This document shows, one piece after another, positions 20,705-31,822 of a DNA stretch of 64,000 bases. Under the pieces are notes generated by a model. It saw only the letters and a program-made list of their open reading frames with translations, had not been told where the DNA came from and made no database searches. The translations under genes and the position numbers were made by a program. The stretch comes from Nectonema munidae (lineage: Eukaryota > Nematomorpha > Nectonematoida > Nectonematidae): assembly GCA_030549495.1 (NCBI GenBank), contig JAUIRK010000046.1, forward strand, positions 310,001 to 374,000, read 5' to 3'. Every line of letters begins with the position of its first letter. Positions within the stretch are counted from its first letter, which is position 1.

Positions 20705-21080
20705 GCACTTAAGGCCCTTCTTCCGTTTCCCAACAACGTATTTGCGTGAGACTGCATTTTCAGCTCCTATGGCTGTTAAAAATAAATATCGAAATCGTTT
20801 ATCACCGGAGCACGAGATGCAATATTGTCTGTCAACAATAAAACCCCGTTTTGAAGAGCTTTCAAGAAAACGTCAAATGCAACGTTCTCATTAATTGTAA
20901 TTATAATAAATAACATGTTCCTTCTGTAAATCAATAAAAAGCTTTTTGATTTCTTAAATCAAAGTTAGATAATAATGTTTTTTATTTTCCTTCTTATTTT
21001 TTTACATGTTGGGTCTCGAGTGTTTGTGTCGTAGGTAAATTGGGTCGGGAAATGAAAAAGGTTAGATAACCGCTGCACTA
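20705..21080 (+). mobile_element. hAT transposon 3' end (ZBED5/FAM200-like)
   Basis: A C-terminal transposase fragment reads FPTTYLRETAFSAPMAVKNK and RNRLSPEHEM, ending RQMQRSH and a stop near 20895. This is very close to the end of the ZBED5/SCAND3 kind of hAT protein. About 115 bp later GGTCGGGAAATGAAAAAGG and AACCGCTG match the 3' subterminal and inverted-repeat style of these elements. The 5' two-thirds are missing or unrecognisable. Confidence 0.8.
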
Positions 21081-21084
21081 GACG

Positions 21085-21245
21085 TTTCAACTTACCTGGG
21101 GATCAAGCTGACCAACAAAGAAAAGGAGCACCGGCACTGGGGCAAATCGAAACTAGGCACCTACCAAATGAGAAGATACGTATAGGGCCAATCATATGCT
21201 CTGCTATTATATCCTCTCTTCGCTAAAATCTTCACGCCAACTAAC
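21085..21245 (+). mobile_element. Short LINE fragment (possible)
   Basis: A GC-richer patch reads DVSTYLGIKLTNKEKEH then WGKSKLG. The YLGIKL pattern is that of the LINE region just after the reverse transcriptase catalytic box. It is too short to classify. Confidence 0.4.
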
Positions 21246-21249
21246 AAAA

Positions 21250-22440
21250 AAGCTTATATAATTTGTGTCTCTTATCGATATGTATATGCAATTTCTATTT
21301 GCTTTATTTTAATTTTAATAAAGTTTTTTGAGTATTTCTTCTTGGAAGAATAAACGGAAATAATTTTTGGGAAAAAAGGCTTCAAATGGTAAATATTTTA
21401 TGACAGCAATATGAAAAAATATATGTGAAATAATTAGTTTCTCAGTAGAAATAGTATTTTTAACAAAATTTTTTTTATAATTTTTAAAATTATTACACAA
21501 ATACTACAATTATAAAAAAAATTACAAAAATTGTGGTAGGTGTTGGAATTTGGAATCAAAATTAAAAATAAGATTGCATCAGAAAAATTATAACTTTTTA
21601 AAAGGCTATAAAAAGAAAACTATGTAGGTTGGAGTGGGATATTTTTCCACTGAATCCGCCACCATACTTTTTATATATTTTTACTTTTGAAATGTCATAT
21701 AATTTTACAATCTTTTAAGAACATAGTATAGAATGATTTGTGGATCATGTAAAAAAATTTTTTAAGAACTCTATCTAATGTAAAAAGTCCTCTAACGAAT
21801 ATCATTTTATAAGTGATTTCTTTTCACAATGAAGGTAAAATTGACTCATTTATATCAGTAAACTATATTATTAATTTATTGGTAAATTGTTCTAATCCAC
21901 TTTCAGGTGTACACAAACCTAAAAAAGAAATTTTTTTTTCATTGTAAAGAAAATAAATTCCTACAAAAGAAATATATTTCCTGACAATTGTGGTGTCTCG
22001 TAAGGTTTATCCAGTAAAAATTATCATTATGTCAAACAAAAATGTGGCTCTATAGAGTTTGTTATTAAAAATAAAGAAGAACTTCATTTTAAAATTAGTA
22101 AAGATAGCAAAGTTATTTTAAAACCACAGCAAACAATTGAAAACTTTATTGTCTTGCACAGATATTATTCAACTTAAAAACACTCTTCTAATTATAAAAG
22201 GCGAATTTCTTGAATACAAAATCATCCTGATTTAGAAGATATACTCAGTGAATGGTAATTCCAAAAATAAACAAAAAGAATATATATAAGAAGAGATGCC
22301 GAAAAAAAAGCACTTTCAATTGAAAAAGCACTTTCACCTAAATCAATTTATCTTGAAAGATTATATCAGAAAAAACATATTCCTAGATATTCAAAATATA
22401 TTTCTAACTTGAAATGTATTTCAAAAAATTAAATTTTTTG
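21250..22440. other. Gene-free AT-rich stretch
   Basis: Only short chance ORFs. The start (21600-21720) may be a diverged copy of the repeat seen at 20410-20520. Confidence 0.4.
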
Positions 22441-22448
22441 AATATATT

Positions 22449-22735
22449 TTGCCTTTATATCTTATAAAGGGGGGCCCCTGTCCCAAACACACTAAATACA
22501 TATACTCAACCTTAATCCTCCCAGTAATTCAATACAGAATTCTTTCTTGGGTCATCTCCTTAAAACACCCCATAACCATCCACTTTCTTAACAAAATACA
22601 CCGTATTTGCCTACTTTGCATCACAAATGTATATCGTACTATTTCCACATAATGCCTAGAAATTCTAACAAACACCCTACCATTACAACTTCAACTCAAA
22701 AAAAATTCCTCTTTTTAAAAAGAAGTTTAAAAAGT
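22449..22735 (+). mobile_element. LINE C-terminal fragment (Jockey/R1-like)
   Basis: Reads IYSTLILPVIQYRILSW then FLNKIHRICLL, followed after a frame change by LEILTNTLPLQLQL. This order (YxTxIxPVxxY, a helix, then LxxLxxLLPLxL) is that of the region after the reverse transcriptase in Jockey-like LINEs. The piggyBac element begins immediately downstream at the TTAA at 22756 and may have inserted into it. Confidence 0.65.
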
Positions 22736-22774
22736 TCAGTCTTTTTAATTTTCTTTTAACCCTTTCAGGTATAA

Positions 22775-22792
22775 TGGGACACTAGTGTCCCA
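22775..22792. repeat. Subterminal palindrome, left end of piggyBac
   Basis: TGGGACACTAGTGTCCCA is its own reverse complement. It is likely a protein-binding site used in transposition, judging from its mirrored position at the other end. Confidence 0.7.
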
Positions 22793-23547
22793 AACAAAAA
22801 AATTAAAATGAAAAAAAAATTAGCAAATTACTTGCACGTTAACTCAACTTTTTAGTAATATAACCTTTATTTCAATTTAATTATATCAAAATTTTGATTC
22901 TTTTTTCAAAGTTTTCTGTCAAAATTGTTTACAAAGTGGAAAAAAAATGAACTATTAAGTGATACCATTAAATTTATACAACACGGTAAGTTCGGTATTT
23001 TGATGAAAATATTTTAAATCAAGTTTTTTCAAATGTATTCTTTATAGAATCATCAATTTTACCTGAAAATTCTTTTTTAATTAGCTATTTTTTTACTTTT
23101 TTGTTTGGGACTTCAGTGTCCCATTATGCCTTTGTGGAAAAATTATAAATGTCCATATAATAAGATAGATAAATACAAATTTTTATTAGATGTGAATGAC
23201 GATACTTAGAGATTACATCCAAAGACACAAAAAATAATAGATACATATTTCAATAATTTGACAGGCTATCCTAATCTTTTTCTCTCTTGCCTGTGTGAGA
23301 GTAGATATCAGCAGTTTAAAAAACTGTTGATATTTTCTCTGTATTGAATCCCGTGTAACCTGCACGACTTGTTAGCAACACACATCACAGATGTTAATGC
23401 AAAAGAGAATCTATTATTTATAGTAGACTAATTTTGACAACTCTAAAAAGGGAGCAGATAAAACTGAAGTGTTCATATTTTTTAACTTCATCACCAAGTT
23501 TTACTTTTTATCCTTTCTTATGTCTCTGAAAAGTAAAATATACCATA

Positions 23548-25150
23548 ATGGAAGAGAGAATAAGTAAAAAAGATATAACTGAAATTATCTATGCTGAAAA
23601 CTCGGATGAATTTTTAAAGTTGGACAATGATGATATTCAAGCTCTGATATCTGGTGATGAAGCAGGATGTAGCTCAGTAAGAATTTCGAATAATGAAGCG
23701 TTTCTCCAAAATGAAGAAGAGAAAAAAAATCCTGAAATTGAATGGATTGCAATAATTCGAAATGCATGTGCTCCATCTGTAGAAAATCCTATTGAATACG
23801 GTAAATTTTTGGATTCATTTTTACAACTGTTAGATTCTTCTCATATAAATGACGAATTTTTTGTGTTCAAAAAAGTAACAAATTTTGATATATTATTAAA
23901 AGATATAATTTTAGTAGAAACTCAAAGATATGCTGAGCAGAAAGGTCATGTTTTTTCAACCAATGAGCATGAAATTTCAGCTTTTATTGGGATGCATCTT
24001 GTGTTTGGTTTTCATAGGCTTCCGACCAAGCTATATTTCAAATATCATGACATATAGTAAATTTACTGAAATCAAACGTAATTTTCATTTCAATAACAAT
24101 GATAAAATGGATGGTGATAGGGCTCATAAAGTGAGGCCGATTTTCAAACATTATAATGCTGCTTTTGGAAAGATATTTTATCCAGAAAAAAATCAGTCAA
24201 TTGATGAAAGAATGATAAAATTTAAAGGCAAATGTAGTATGAAACAGTATGTTAAAGCAAAACCTATTATGTGGGGTTTCAAATGTTGGGTCAGAGCTGG
24301 TATTACAGGTTTCGTTTATCAAATAGGACCCTACGTTGGTAGAGAAAAAGACATCGAGCATTTTTTAGGCGAAAATGTTGTAATGCGGTTATCACAGAAA
24401 GTTTTCCACACGTGTTGTCATCTGTATTTCGACATTTTTTTACTACTGTCAATCTTATGAAAATGTTGCATGATAAAGGTATTATGGCGACTGGCATTAT
24501 ACGTGAAAATAGAAAACTACTCCCAAGCGATTTGAAAAATGATAAAGATATGAAAAAAGGCGAAGCTGACTGTCATCAAACAACTGATCGTAAAATCAAT
24601 GTTTGTAAATGGTTCGACCCTCGTGGAATCAAACTTATATATATCAAACTTATGAAGCCAACAGGCATGAAGCTCAGAAAAAAAAGAAAGCGTGGAGAAG
24701 GAGATGGCTTTATTCAAACAATACCTACTATGATCTCAAATTACAATAGTTACATGGGAGGAGTAGATTTGTCCAATCAATACAAAAGCTATTACAATTA
24801 TGATCATAGATCAAAACATAAGTATTACCTAAGAAAATTTTTTGATTTGTTTGAAACATCTTTCATAAATTCTTATTTGGTTTTCAAAAAGTTAAATAGT
24901 GAATATAGTCAATCGTTTATAGAATTTAAGCAGGTAATTGCTACGCGATTCATAAACAACTTTACATCCAGAAAATACCCTTCTTCTTCCACCTCAAAAG
25001 AAAAAGATTTCTTTCATCTTCCTAATTTCAGTGAGAGAAGACAAAGATGTTAATTTTGTTGTAAAAATAAAAGAGAAAGCAGAACATTCATTTTTTGTGG
25101 AGCCTGTGAAAAGTTTCTCTGTGTACAAGATAGAAACTGTTTTTTGAACT
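23548..25150 (+). pseudogene. piggyBac transposase, broken
   Basis: A DDE-type transposase that cuts and pastes DNA at TTAA. The ATG at 23548 opens an acidic N-terminus (NSDEFLKLDNDD), as usual for the family. The DDE_Tnp_1_7 domain follows, with SIDERMIKFKG (first Asp, about 24197), YFD (second Asp, about 24426) and YMGGVDLSNQ (third Asp, about 24753). The C-terminal zinc-binding part shows CGACEKFLCV near 25099. The reading frame shifts twice, in the overlaps near 23930-24057 and 24412-24460, and TAA interrupts before the Cys-rich end, so the copy cannot make full transposase. The protein remains easy to read, implying modest age. Confidence 0.9.
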
Positions 25151-25339
25151 TTCATTTAGAATTATGATTTTATAAACTAAAAACAAGTTTTTTCAATAAA
25201 GTATTTTTTCCTTATCAAGTTTTTTATTAGATCAAAAGTAAAACACAGTGCCCAAATTTCATTTGATACTACGACTAAAAAATTTGTAGGGCTATTTAAC
25301 AAGATAACTTGGTGAAAAATATCTCCTAGATAAAAAAAG

Positions 25340-25483
25340 GGTAATGTTGCACTATCCGTGCATCGATAAACGTCTTTCCTATGAAATTGGCTTTTTATCG
25401 ATGCACGGATAGTACCGTGCATCGATAAAAAGTCAATTGCATAGGAAAGACGTTTATCGATGCACGGATAGTGAAACATTACC
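25340..25483. mobile_element. Palindromic hAT-like foldback element
   Basis: A 144-bp near-perfect inverted repeat starting GGTAATGTT and ending AACATTACC, flanked on both sides by AAAAAAAG, an 8-bp target duplication. Each arm itself contains CCGTGCATCGATAAA and its reverse complement, so the motif occurs four times. It sits between the piggyBac transposase and the piggyBac right end. No coding capacity. Confidence 0.85.
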
Positions 25484-25562
25484 AAAAAAAGTTTAAAAGT
25501 AAAAACCATTAAAACTTTTAATCCATTTTCTAATAAATGAAATTTTTTCCTTATGTGCACAG

Positions 25563-25580
25563 TGGGACACTGGTGTCCCA
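25563..25580. repeat. Subterminal palindrome, right end of piggyBac
   Basis: TGGGACACTGGTGTCCCA differs from the left palindrome at one central base and lies 15 bp from the right terminus. Confidence 0.7.
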
Positions 25581-25850
25581 TATCAATTTTCTGGGTCAAT
25601 TACATTTAATTTCAAAAATGGTTCAGTTTGGTCTTAGTTATATTACAGGAACTTAAAAAGGTTTCACATCATTTTCACTGCGTAACTTTTTCTGTGCCTG
25701 AATATGGTAATTATTTTTATCTATTATAAGCATGTTGCCCTCCAATTAACAACATATTAATAATATATGGAAATTTATTCTACATATAGTTCTAAGAATT
25801 TGAACCCTAAATATATAAAAAAAATAAATAATTATAAAAAATATTAAAAT

Positions 25851-25962
25851 TTAACCCATTTAAGAACAAGCAAAGCAGACAACTTTAGTAATTCCTATTT
25901 AATTCCATTTAAATTAGGAATTCGTCTGCTTTCCCTTTGGGAACTTTGGGCAAATGGGTTAA
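25851..25962. mobile_element. TTAA-flanked MITE
   Basis: A 112-bp unit opens TTAACCCATTT and closes AAATGGGTTAA. Inner inverted motifs (AAAGCAGAC with GTCTGCTTT, and AATTCCTATTTAA with TTAAATTAGGAATT) make it a foldback. TTAA at both ends and the terminal CCC fit a piggyBac-mobilised MITE. Confidence 0.75.
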
Positions 25963-25964
25963 AT

Positions 25965-26330
25965 AAATTTTAATAAATAAATATAAAAAATAAAATTTTA
26001 AATTAAATTTATATAAAAAATATATAAAATAAAAATAATATAAAAATATATATAAATATTCGGTCTAACAAATTACTGACCCACACTTTCAAATTCATTT
26101 TTTTATCTAACAAAAGGTAAAATTTATTTTTTGAACGAAATGTTATTTTGTGTAAATACCCAATATATATTTAAGTTTCCAATATTTCTTTTATTTTTTG
26201 ATTTTTAGTTTCGTAGTGAAATATCCGTGGGGCAGTTGACTGTTAAAACATACAATAAAATGGCGCTTGTTTATTCTTATAAAAATGATATTAAACTAAT
26301 TAAGTTATTGTTAGAGTTAGTTTAGTTAGA
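25965..26330. other. Gene-free AT-rich stretch
   Basis: Low-complexity ATA-rich sequence to about 26060, then nothing recognised. Confidence 0.4.
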
Positions 26331-26509
26331 ATATTCGGATCAAGTAAAGATGAGCACTCCCAAAAATGACTAGTAAAGAAAAGCACCCCCCATTTTTGAC
26401 TAATAAAGAATAAAATAAACCAATTGAAGAAACCGTAAAAGGAGTGCTCTCTTCGTATATTGGTAATGCTAAAGTACGTAACATAAATGATTCGTTAAAA
26501 AAGTTTTTT

Positions 26510-26650
26510 ACAGGTGCACTTACTCTTGGCCTCAGAACTTCTTCTTGTGAAAGAGCATTCTCAACTTTGAAGACAATATTAACGCCACGAAGGCAGTAAA
26601 TGTCATCTGAAAGAAAAGAAGCGCTAATAACACTAGGCAAAATCAAATTC
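26510..26650 (+). mobile_element. hAT transposase C-terminal fragment
   Basis: Reads RTSSCERAFSTLKTILTPRR, a stop, then MSSERKEALITLGKI. This matches the hAT dimerisation region (S-x-x-x-E-R-x-F-S-x-L-K ... M-S-x-E-R). No ends were found, so it is a short broken piece. Confidence 0.75.
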
Positions 26651-26690
26651 GCTTCTTTTGCAAAACTAGCAAAAAGTTATTCAAAGTGTA

Positions 26691-27075
26691 TCACTCCATC
26701 GCGGTATACAGGTTGGAGATGAACCATCGTAGTATACAGGTATATAGGTAATAACTTATGTAGCATCGTCTTCCCGAATGAGGTATATCAAATCTTACAT
26801 CTAGCAAAATGTGAACAGAAAGTTGAACATTGTCTCTCTAGTCATTTGTACATGGAATAAAAACCATCGTAGTATACAGATTGGAGATGAATCATTGTAG
26901 TATAAAGGTTGGAGATTAATCATCGTAGTATACAGATTGGAGATGAATCATCGTAGTATACAGGTTAGAGAAGTATATAGGTTGGAGATGGATCATCGTA
27001 GTATACAGGTTGGAGATGAATCATCGTAGTATACAGGTGGGAGATGAATCATCGTAGTATACAGGTTGGAGATAT
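26691..27075. repeat. 28-bp minisatellite
   Basis: Units of the form GGAGATGAATCATCGTAG followed by TATACAGGTT recur, about eight between 26855 and 27075 plus two near 26691-26745, with a non-repetitive interruption between. Units differ by one to three bases or lack part of the unit. Confidence 0.85.
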
Positions 27076-27265
27076 ATGTATATATAATATACATATATAT
27101 ATTTGTTATTATATATTTGTTATTTTTTTGTTTATATTACATATTTGTTATTATATGTTATTATTATTTTAGACATCATAAATTTACTCTTCCTTTCTTG
27201 GTCATCAATCATTTTATTTGACAGGAGTTGAAGACGATTTTTTCAGTCATATCAATTTTTTTATT

Positions 27266-28870
27266 ATGTCGCGTTCTTGTTTGAATAAAGTTAATAACTT
27301 TTGTTATATTTGTGAAGAAGTTACCTTGAAACCCAGAAAAGATCCATGCTAAAAACGTTAAAAATGCATACTCTTTGAATTTTGGTTGTCAGATAGGCGA
27401 TCGAGATAAAAGTTGGTCCACAAATTTTTTGTAATACTTTGTGCGACAAACTTGAGGCAATGGTTGTACAAAAAAGAGGGAAAATGCCTTTCGCTGTTCC
27501 TATGATGCGAGAGCAGAAAAATCATATAGACGACTGCTATTTTTGTATATTACCGCCACTGAAAAGTGGAATTTCCAGAAAAATAAGAAGATAATTGAAT
27601 ATCTAAATTTGCCATCTGCCACTCGACCAGTGAAACACAATGAAGACTTACCAGTTCCTCCTCCTCCAGATCACATTTTTTCTGATTCAAGTGATGACAA
27701 CATTGAGTTACCTGGCCATAGGGAAGATTTAGATCCATCATTTTCAGGGTCTTTTTTCAAAAACTTCATTTGTTGACAATCAAGACTAAACAATTTAGTA
27801 AGGGATTTTCAACTTACTAAATCCATAGCTGAAATCTTGGGCTCTAGACTTTAAGAGTGGTGTTTGGTTCAACCAGATGTGAAAGTTTTGGTGTTCAGAA
27901 ATCGTCATAAAACTTTTGAAAATTTTTTTGTACAAAAAGATTCTTTTATTATTTATGACGATATATTCAGGTCGATTAGAGAAATGAAAATAGATTACAT
28001 CCCATTTGTATGGAGGTTATTCATTGACTCCTCAAAACCAGTCTAACAAGATAACAAGCTAACAATGCCCATTGCATATTCACAACAAATGAAGGAAAAA
28101 TATGAAAACCCAAAGACTTGATTATTAACATTAAATACACTCAGCATAATTGGGAATTATTCGGGGATTTGAAGGTTATTGCTTGGATGATGAGTTTACA
28201 AGTTGGATATACTAAGTACTGTTGTTTTTGTATGAATGGGATAGTCGAACGAGAAGTTAGCATTACTTGAAAAAAGATTGGACTTCAAGAAATTTGACGC
28301 CTGGTTAAAAAAATGTAATGCATCTAAATTTGTTCCACTCAAGGAAAATTTTTTTACCTCCTTTGCACATCAAGCTTGGTATAATGATAAATTTTGTTAA
28401 AGCGATGGATCGTGAGGGCTACGGGTTTAAGTATTTAAAGAAATTTTTCTTTTTTGAGTGAAGCAAAAATCAAAGAAGGAACTTTTGTTTGGCCTCAAAT
28501 TCGCAAACTTTTCAAAGATAAGTTATTTTCTTCAGTTCTCAGCGTTGGGGAGAAAAAATATGGCAATCATTCAAATTAGTATGTGGCCTTTAGGTAACCA
28601 TAAAGCAAACAACCATCCTGAACATATCGAAATTATATTGCTAGCAATTAAAGAATTGAATTGCAATATGTCATTAAAATGCCCTTTTGGACTCACATTT
28701 CGATTTTTTTCCGAAAATTGTGGAGCAGTAAGTGACGAAAATGGGGAATGGTTCCATTAGACTATTTCTGTTTCCGAAAAAAGGTATCAAGGCAAATAGG
28801 CCTAACCATGCTAGCAGACTACTGTTGGACAATCCCTGAAGATGAATCGGATGAGGTTTATAAGAGGCAT
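27266..28870 (+). pseudogene. Unclassified dispersed gene family, broken copy 1
   Basis: From memory this resembles a large unnamed protein family, present in many copies in arthropods and cnidarians, with a CxxC N-terminus and a conserved LPPLHIKLG core. Readable pieces are MSRSCLNKVNNFCYICEE (27266), PFAVPMMREQKNHIDDCYFC (27487), WRLFIDSSKP (28012), FLYEWDSRTR (28218), FLPPLHIKLG and NFVKAMDREG (28350-28420), and FFPK followed by ENCGAVSDE (28705-28740). The frame breaks repeatedly, so it is a pseudogene. Its function is unknown to me. The copy number and decay suggest a mobile element or a gene moved by one. Confidence 0.65.
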
Positions 28871-28879
28871 GTTAAAAAT

Positions 28880-29430
28880 TGATATGTGTTGGCGTGATGG
28901 TCAAAAAAAGCTTTGTTTTCCTTTTTTTTAAATGTTAAAAAATGAGTCAAAAAAATTAACAGAATTGAAACGTGTGCTTGAAATCTTAAAATATACCGGA
29001 GGCGAAAATTTGTTATAGGATATTTACTTAAGTGAAAAATTTTACTTTGCAAGTTTATGAAAAACACTTTTATATAAATGATAAAGTCTAAAATATTGAA
29101 AAGAGTTTTCTATTATAATATAGATTATATGTATAATATTAAATCTAGAAAAAAGTTTTTGTCCACTATTGCTGGTGTTTTAGTAATGCCCCGCTGGGGC
29201 ATTATTAATATATGATATTATTCCATTGAGGAAATTACCAAACTATCTGTAACGTAGTTTCATGACATGAAAGTTAATTTGCTGGATTTTCTAATGAACT
29301 AATGTAAGAGATCTTGTTTTGATATAATAGAAGTTACTACTTTTATGTTTCAGGAGTGTTTCAATTAGGAATCTTGAATCAGGATCAATAGCTCCCCATT
29401 TCTAATATTAGCAATGGCAACATTGGAATC
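28880..29430. other. Gene-free stretch with one short hairpin
   Basis: TAATGCCCC-GCT-GGGGCATTA (29184-29204) is a perfect 9-bp stem with a 3-base loop. Nothing else was recognised. Confidence 0.4.
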
Positions 29431-29439
29431 AGAGACAAT

Positions 29440-30570
29440 CGACTTTTTACTTTTTGCCATAAAGGCAGCCAGGATGAAGGCTAGAAATTCTGCCATATTT
29501 ATTGATAGCTTCATTTTTAAGCTTCATTTCCAATGACTCCCCATTTTTGAAGAAGAATATTTTGGTATGAGTAGCGTCGGTGTAGATTATCTCTTTCGCC
29601 TGATCGATGAATGGAACCGAGAAGGAAACTAAGTTCCAGGTATCCATCCATGCCGAAACATCAATTTGTCTTTGCTCCAATACATTATATAGACAGGAGA
29701 TCATCTTTAGAGTGAATGGTATTTTTCCAAAATAATAGTTGATAAAATCTATGTACCTTTCAAGGAATTTCTTGGGATATATTTTCGCTGTTGATGAGGG
29801 AGAGATGATGAAAATGCTGTCTTTGGTCTTTTCTTTAGTTTTCTTGGAGATTACCAGACATCTTCTTTCCAAATCGACATTGATGCCAAGGTATTCCCAT
29901 ATCGTTCTTGGTTTTGTGTCGCATTTCACATTGACTCTAATTCTTCGAGAAATAAGATGAATTTCTTGTATACTTTCTCTACTATTTTGTAATCTTTGCC
30001 CAAAATGAGCATGTAGTCAATGTAAACAAGGATTGCGATATGTTCCCCAAATTCTTCTATAAAAACTGATCTTAACTTAGACAAAAAAAAATTTGAAGGA
30101 TACCTGGGGAAAATTTTACTCCCATTATGAGCTTGTTGAATTAATAGTTTTTTGTGTAGGTTTGAAACAAAAAAATGGCCCTATATGATTTTCTAATGTT
30201 GATATAATAAAATGTGTCTTTAATATCAATCTTTAAAAAATATGCGAAGTTACGGGGGATGCATCTAAGTGCAAATGGTTTAATCGAAGGTGCCACGAAT
30301 AGGATATTTGAAAAGGCAAACTTTTAAATAAACCTGACATCATTACACTTTACGGAAAGAGAAACATTTGAAATTCTTGGCCTTGCACATTCGTCAATAA
30401 TTCCAGACTCTAGCAAGCTAAGAATAACTTTGTTCGCCTGTCCTTCAGGAAGAGGCTTGTACCTAGAAAATGAGTGGAATTTACTTCTTTTGATCATCTT
30501 ATTCGCGTATCTAAAGGTAAGGATCTTTCTAGAGAAGGAATCTCGTAGATTTGGTGGTGCCGTCTATCAG
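29440..30570 (-). mobile_element. Reverse transcriptase / RNase H fossil (LTR- or DIRS-like retroelement)
   Basis: On the - strand the sequence shows a retroelement polymerase: a palm-domain stretch with KIDIKDTFYYI, a catalytic-box region resembling VYIDD, then EYLGINVD and, after a connecting segment, YTDATHTKIFFF where an RNase H domain would begin. The order fits LTR-type or DIRS-type elements rather than LINEs. The copy is broken in several places and no terminal repeats, capsid gene or integrase were recognised. It is an old fossil. The family beyond this level is uncertain. Confidence 0.65.
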
Positions 30571-30574
30571 ACTT

Positions 30575-31480
30575 TTTTTTGAGAATGTTGTTGGGGGAGC
30601 ATCCCCATACACTTCTTTCTTCTCTCTATTCTTCTTGATTTATATTATTGTCGTCTTCCTTGTTTTGAGAACGAAATATCTTAGCCTCATGTTATAATGG
30701 ATATTTCAAGATGTTTCTCCAATCCTAGGCGAAAAATTCATTTTTAATTTTTCCTAGTTTACTCCTAATGGTATTGTTAAAGCTGCATTTCTCATTTTCT
30801 CCATTATTGAAGGTAGCTTGAAAGAATTAGCCAAAGGATGCGATGTCTTCTTCCCCTCGAATATTGAGCCAAACTTCTTCATGTTCTACGGAAGGCCAAA
30901 AGGAAGAAAATGGAGATTGTGCAATCTCTTCTTCTTTTTTCTGTTGTGATTTCTACGGGCTTTTAAGGGGAATAAGGGTGTGCAATTAATTTTCCCTCCT
31001 TAGTTATCTGCTCCATTAATCGCATAACACCAAGGATTGTGAGATCATAATGGGTAAAGGTGAATACTGGATTTATCAATATTAAGGAAAACTGAATTAC
31101 TATTCTCTTATATTTTAGCAATTCAATCTCATCACAACATAGCGGCATCATTTTAAGTAAATTTTAGAAAACGTACTTTGTATATTTACGCCTTATTTAC
31201 TTATATTTGTAAGGATGATGCTCTAGGTTAGTCAAGATAGAATTAATAATAATAATAATAATCAAGTTTATCAAGACAGTCCAAATATCCAAAGTTTTGT
31301 CATCTTTATAATCACGTTTTAACTCTTTTTATTAGTATGAATTTTATTTTTTTTTATATATTTTTCATTATTTAAACAAATTTCTTTGTTTCTTTTAAAA
31401 CATTTTTTTCTCCTAGTCATAATCTTAAATTACTCTTATCAATAAATTGGTAGGCTAAAAAATGAGAATTTCATCTTTGC
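30575..31480. other. Intergenic stretch upstream of the PKC gene
   Basis: May include the decayed 5' part of the retroelement fossil. An (AAT)n microsatellite lies at 31244-31262. No promoter motif for the PKC gene can be chosen with confidence; its first exon here may be preceded by a non-coding one. Confidence 0.4.
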
Positions 31481-31495
31481 AATACTAAAATGTTT

Positions 31496-31822
31496 ATGTT
31501 TAATGGTGACATTATAATTCAGATAGTTGAAGCAAGAAATCTCAAGCCTACTGTTATTTCATCGAGGAATCTAGTCCCCGTTAAAACCTCCAATTTAGTA
31601 TTGGATCCTTATGTTTCTATTGATTTAGATGAAGATTTTGTTGGCAAGACTAATACCATTTCAAAATCTTCTTCTCCAAAATGGGAAGAAACTTTTAATT
31701 TGAGCGTTAGTTCAGTTAGTTGTTTGGGAATAACGGTTTTTCATAATTCTGTTATACCACCTGACGATTTTGTTGCGCATGCTAGAATAAACCTAGATGA
31801 AATAAAGGAGAAAGAATTATGG
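31496..31822 (+). CDS. PKC exon 1: C2 domain
   Basis: Encodes [59 protein letters not shown] and KEKELW. This is the novel-PKC type of C2 domain, which lacks the calcium-binding Asp cluster. Donor GTATAT, phase 0. Confidence 0.92.

Larger units (their letters stand above)
22756..25599 (+). mobile_element. piggyBac transposon with terminal palindromes
   Basis: The left end is TTAA then CCCTTTCAGG at 22760. The right end is CTGGG at 25595 followed by TCAA, one change from the TTAA that piggyBac duplicates. Exactly 15 bp inside each end lies an 18-bp palindrome: TGGGACACTAGTGTCCCA at 22775-22792 and TGGGACACTGGTGTCCCA at 25563-25580. The body carries the broken transposase at 23548-25150. A palindromic hAT-like element (25340-25483) is inserted in the 3' part. 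The element is plainly piggyBac from its protein and TTAA ends. Confidence 0.88.

Noticed and set aside
26855-27075. CRISPR-like array
   Set aside because: Units abut without unique spacers and drift in sequence; this is a eukaryotic minisatellite.
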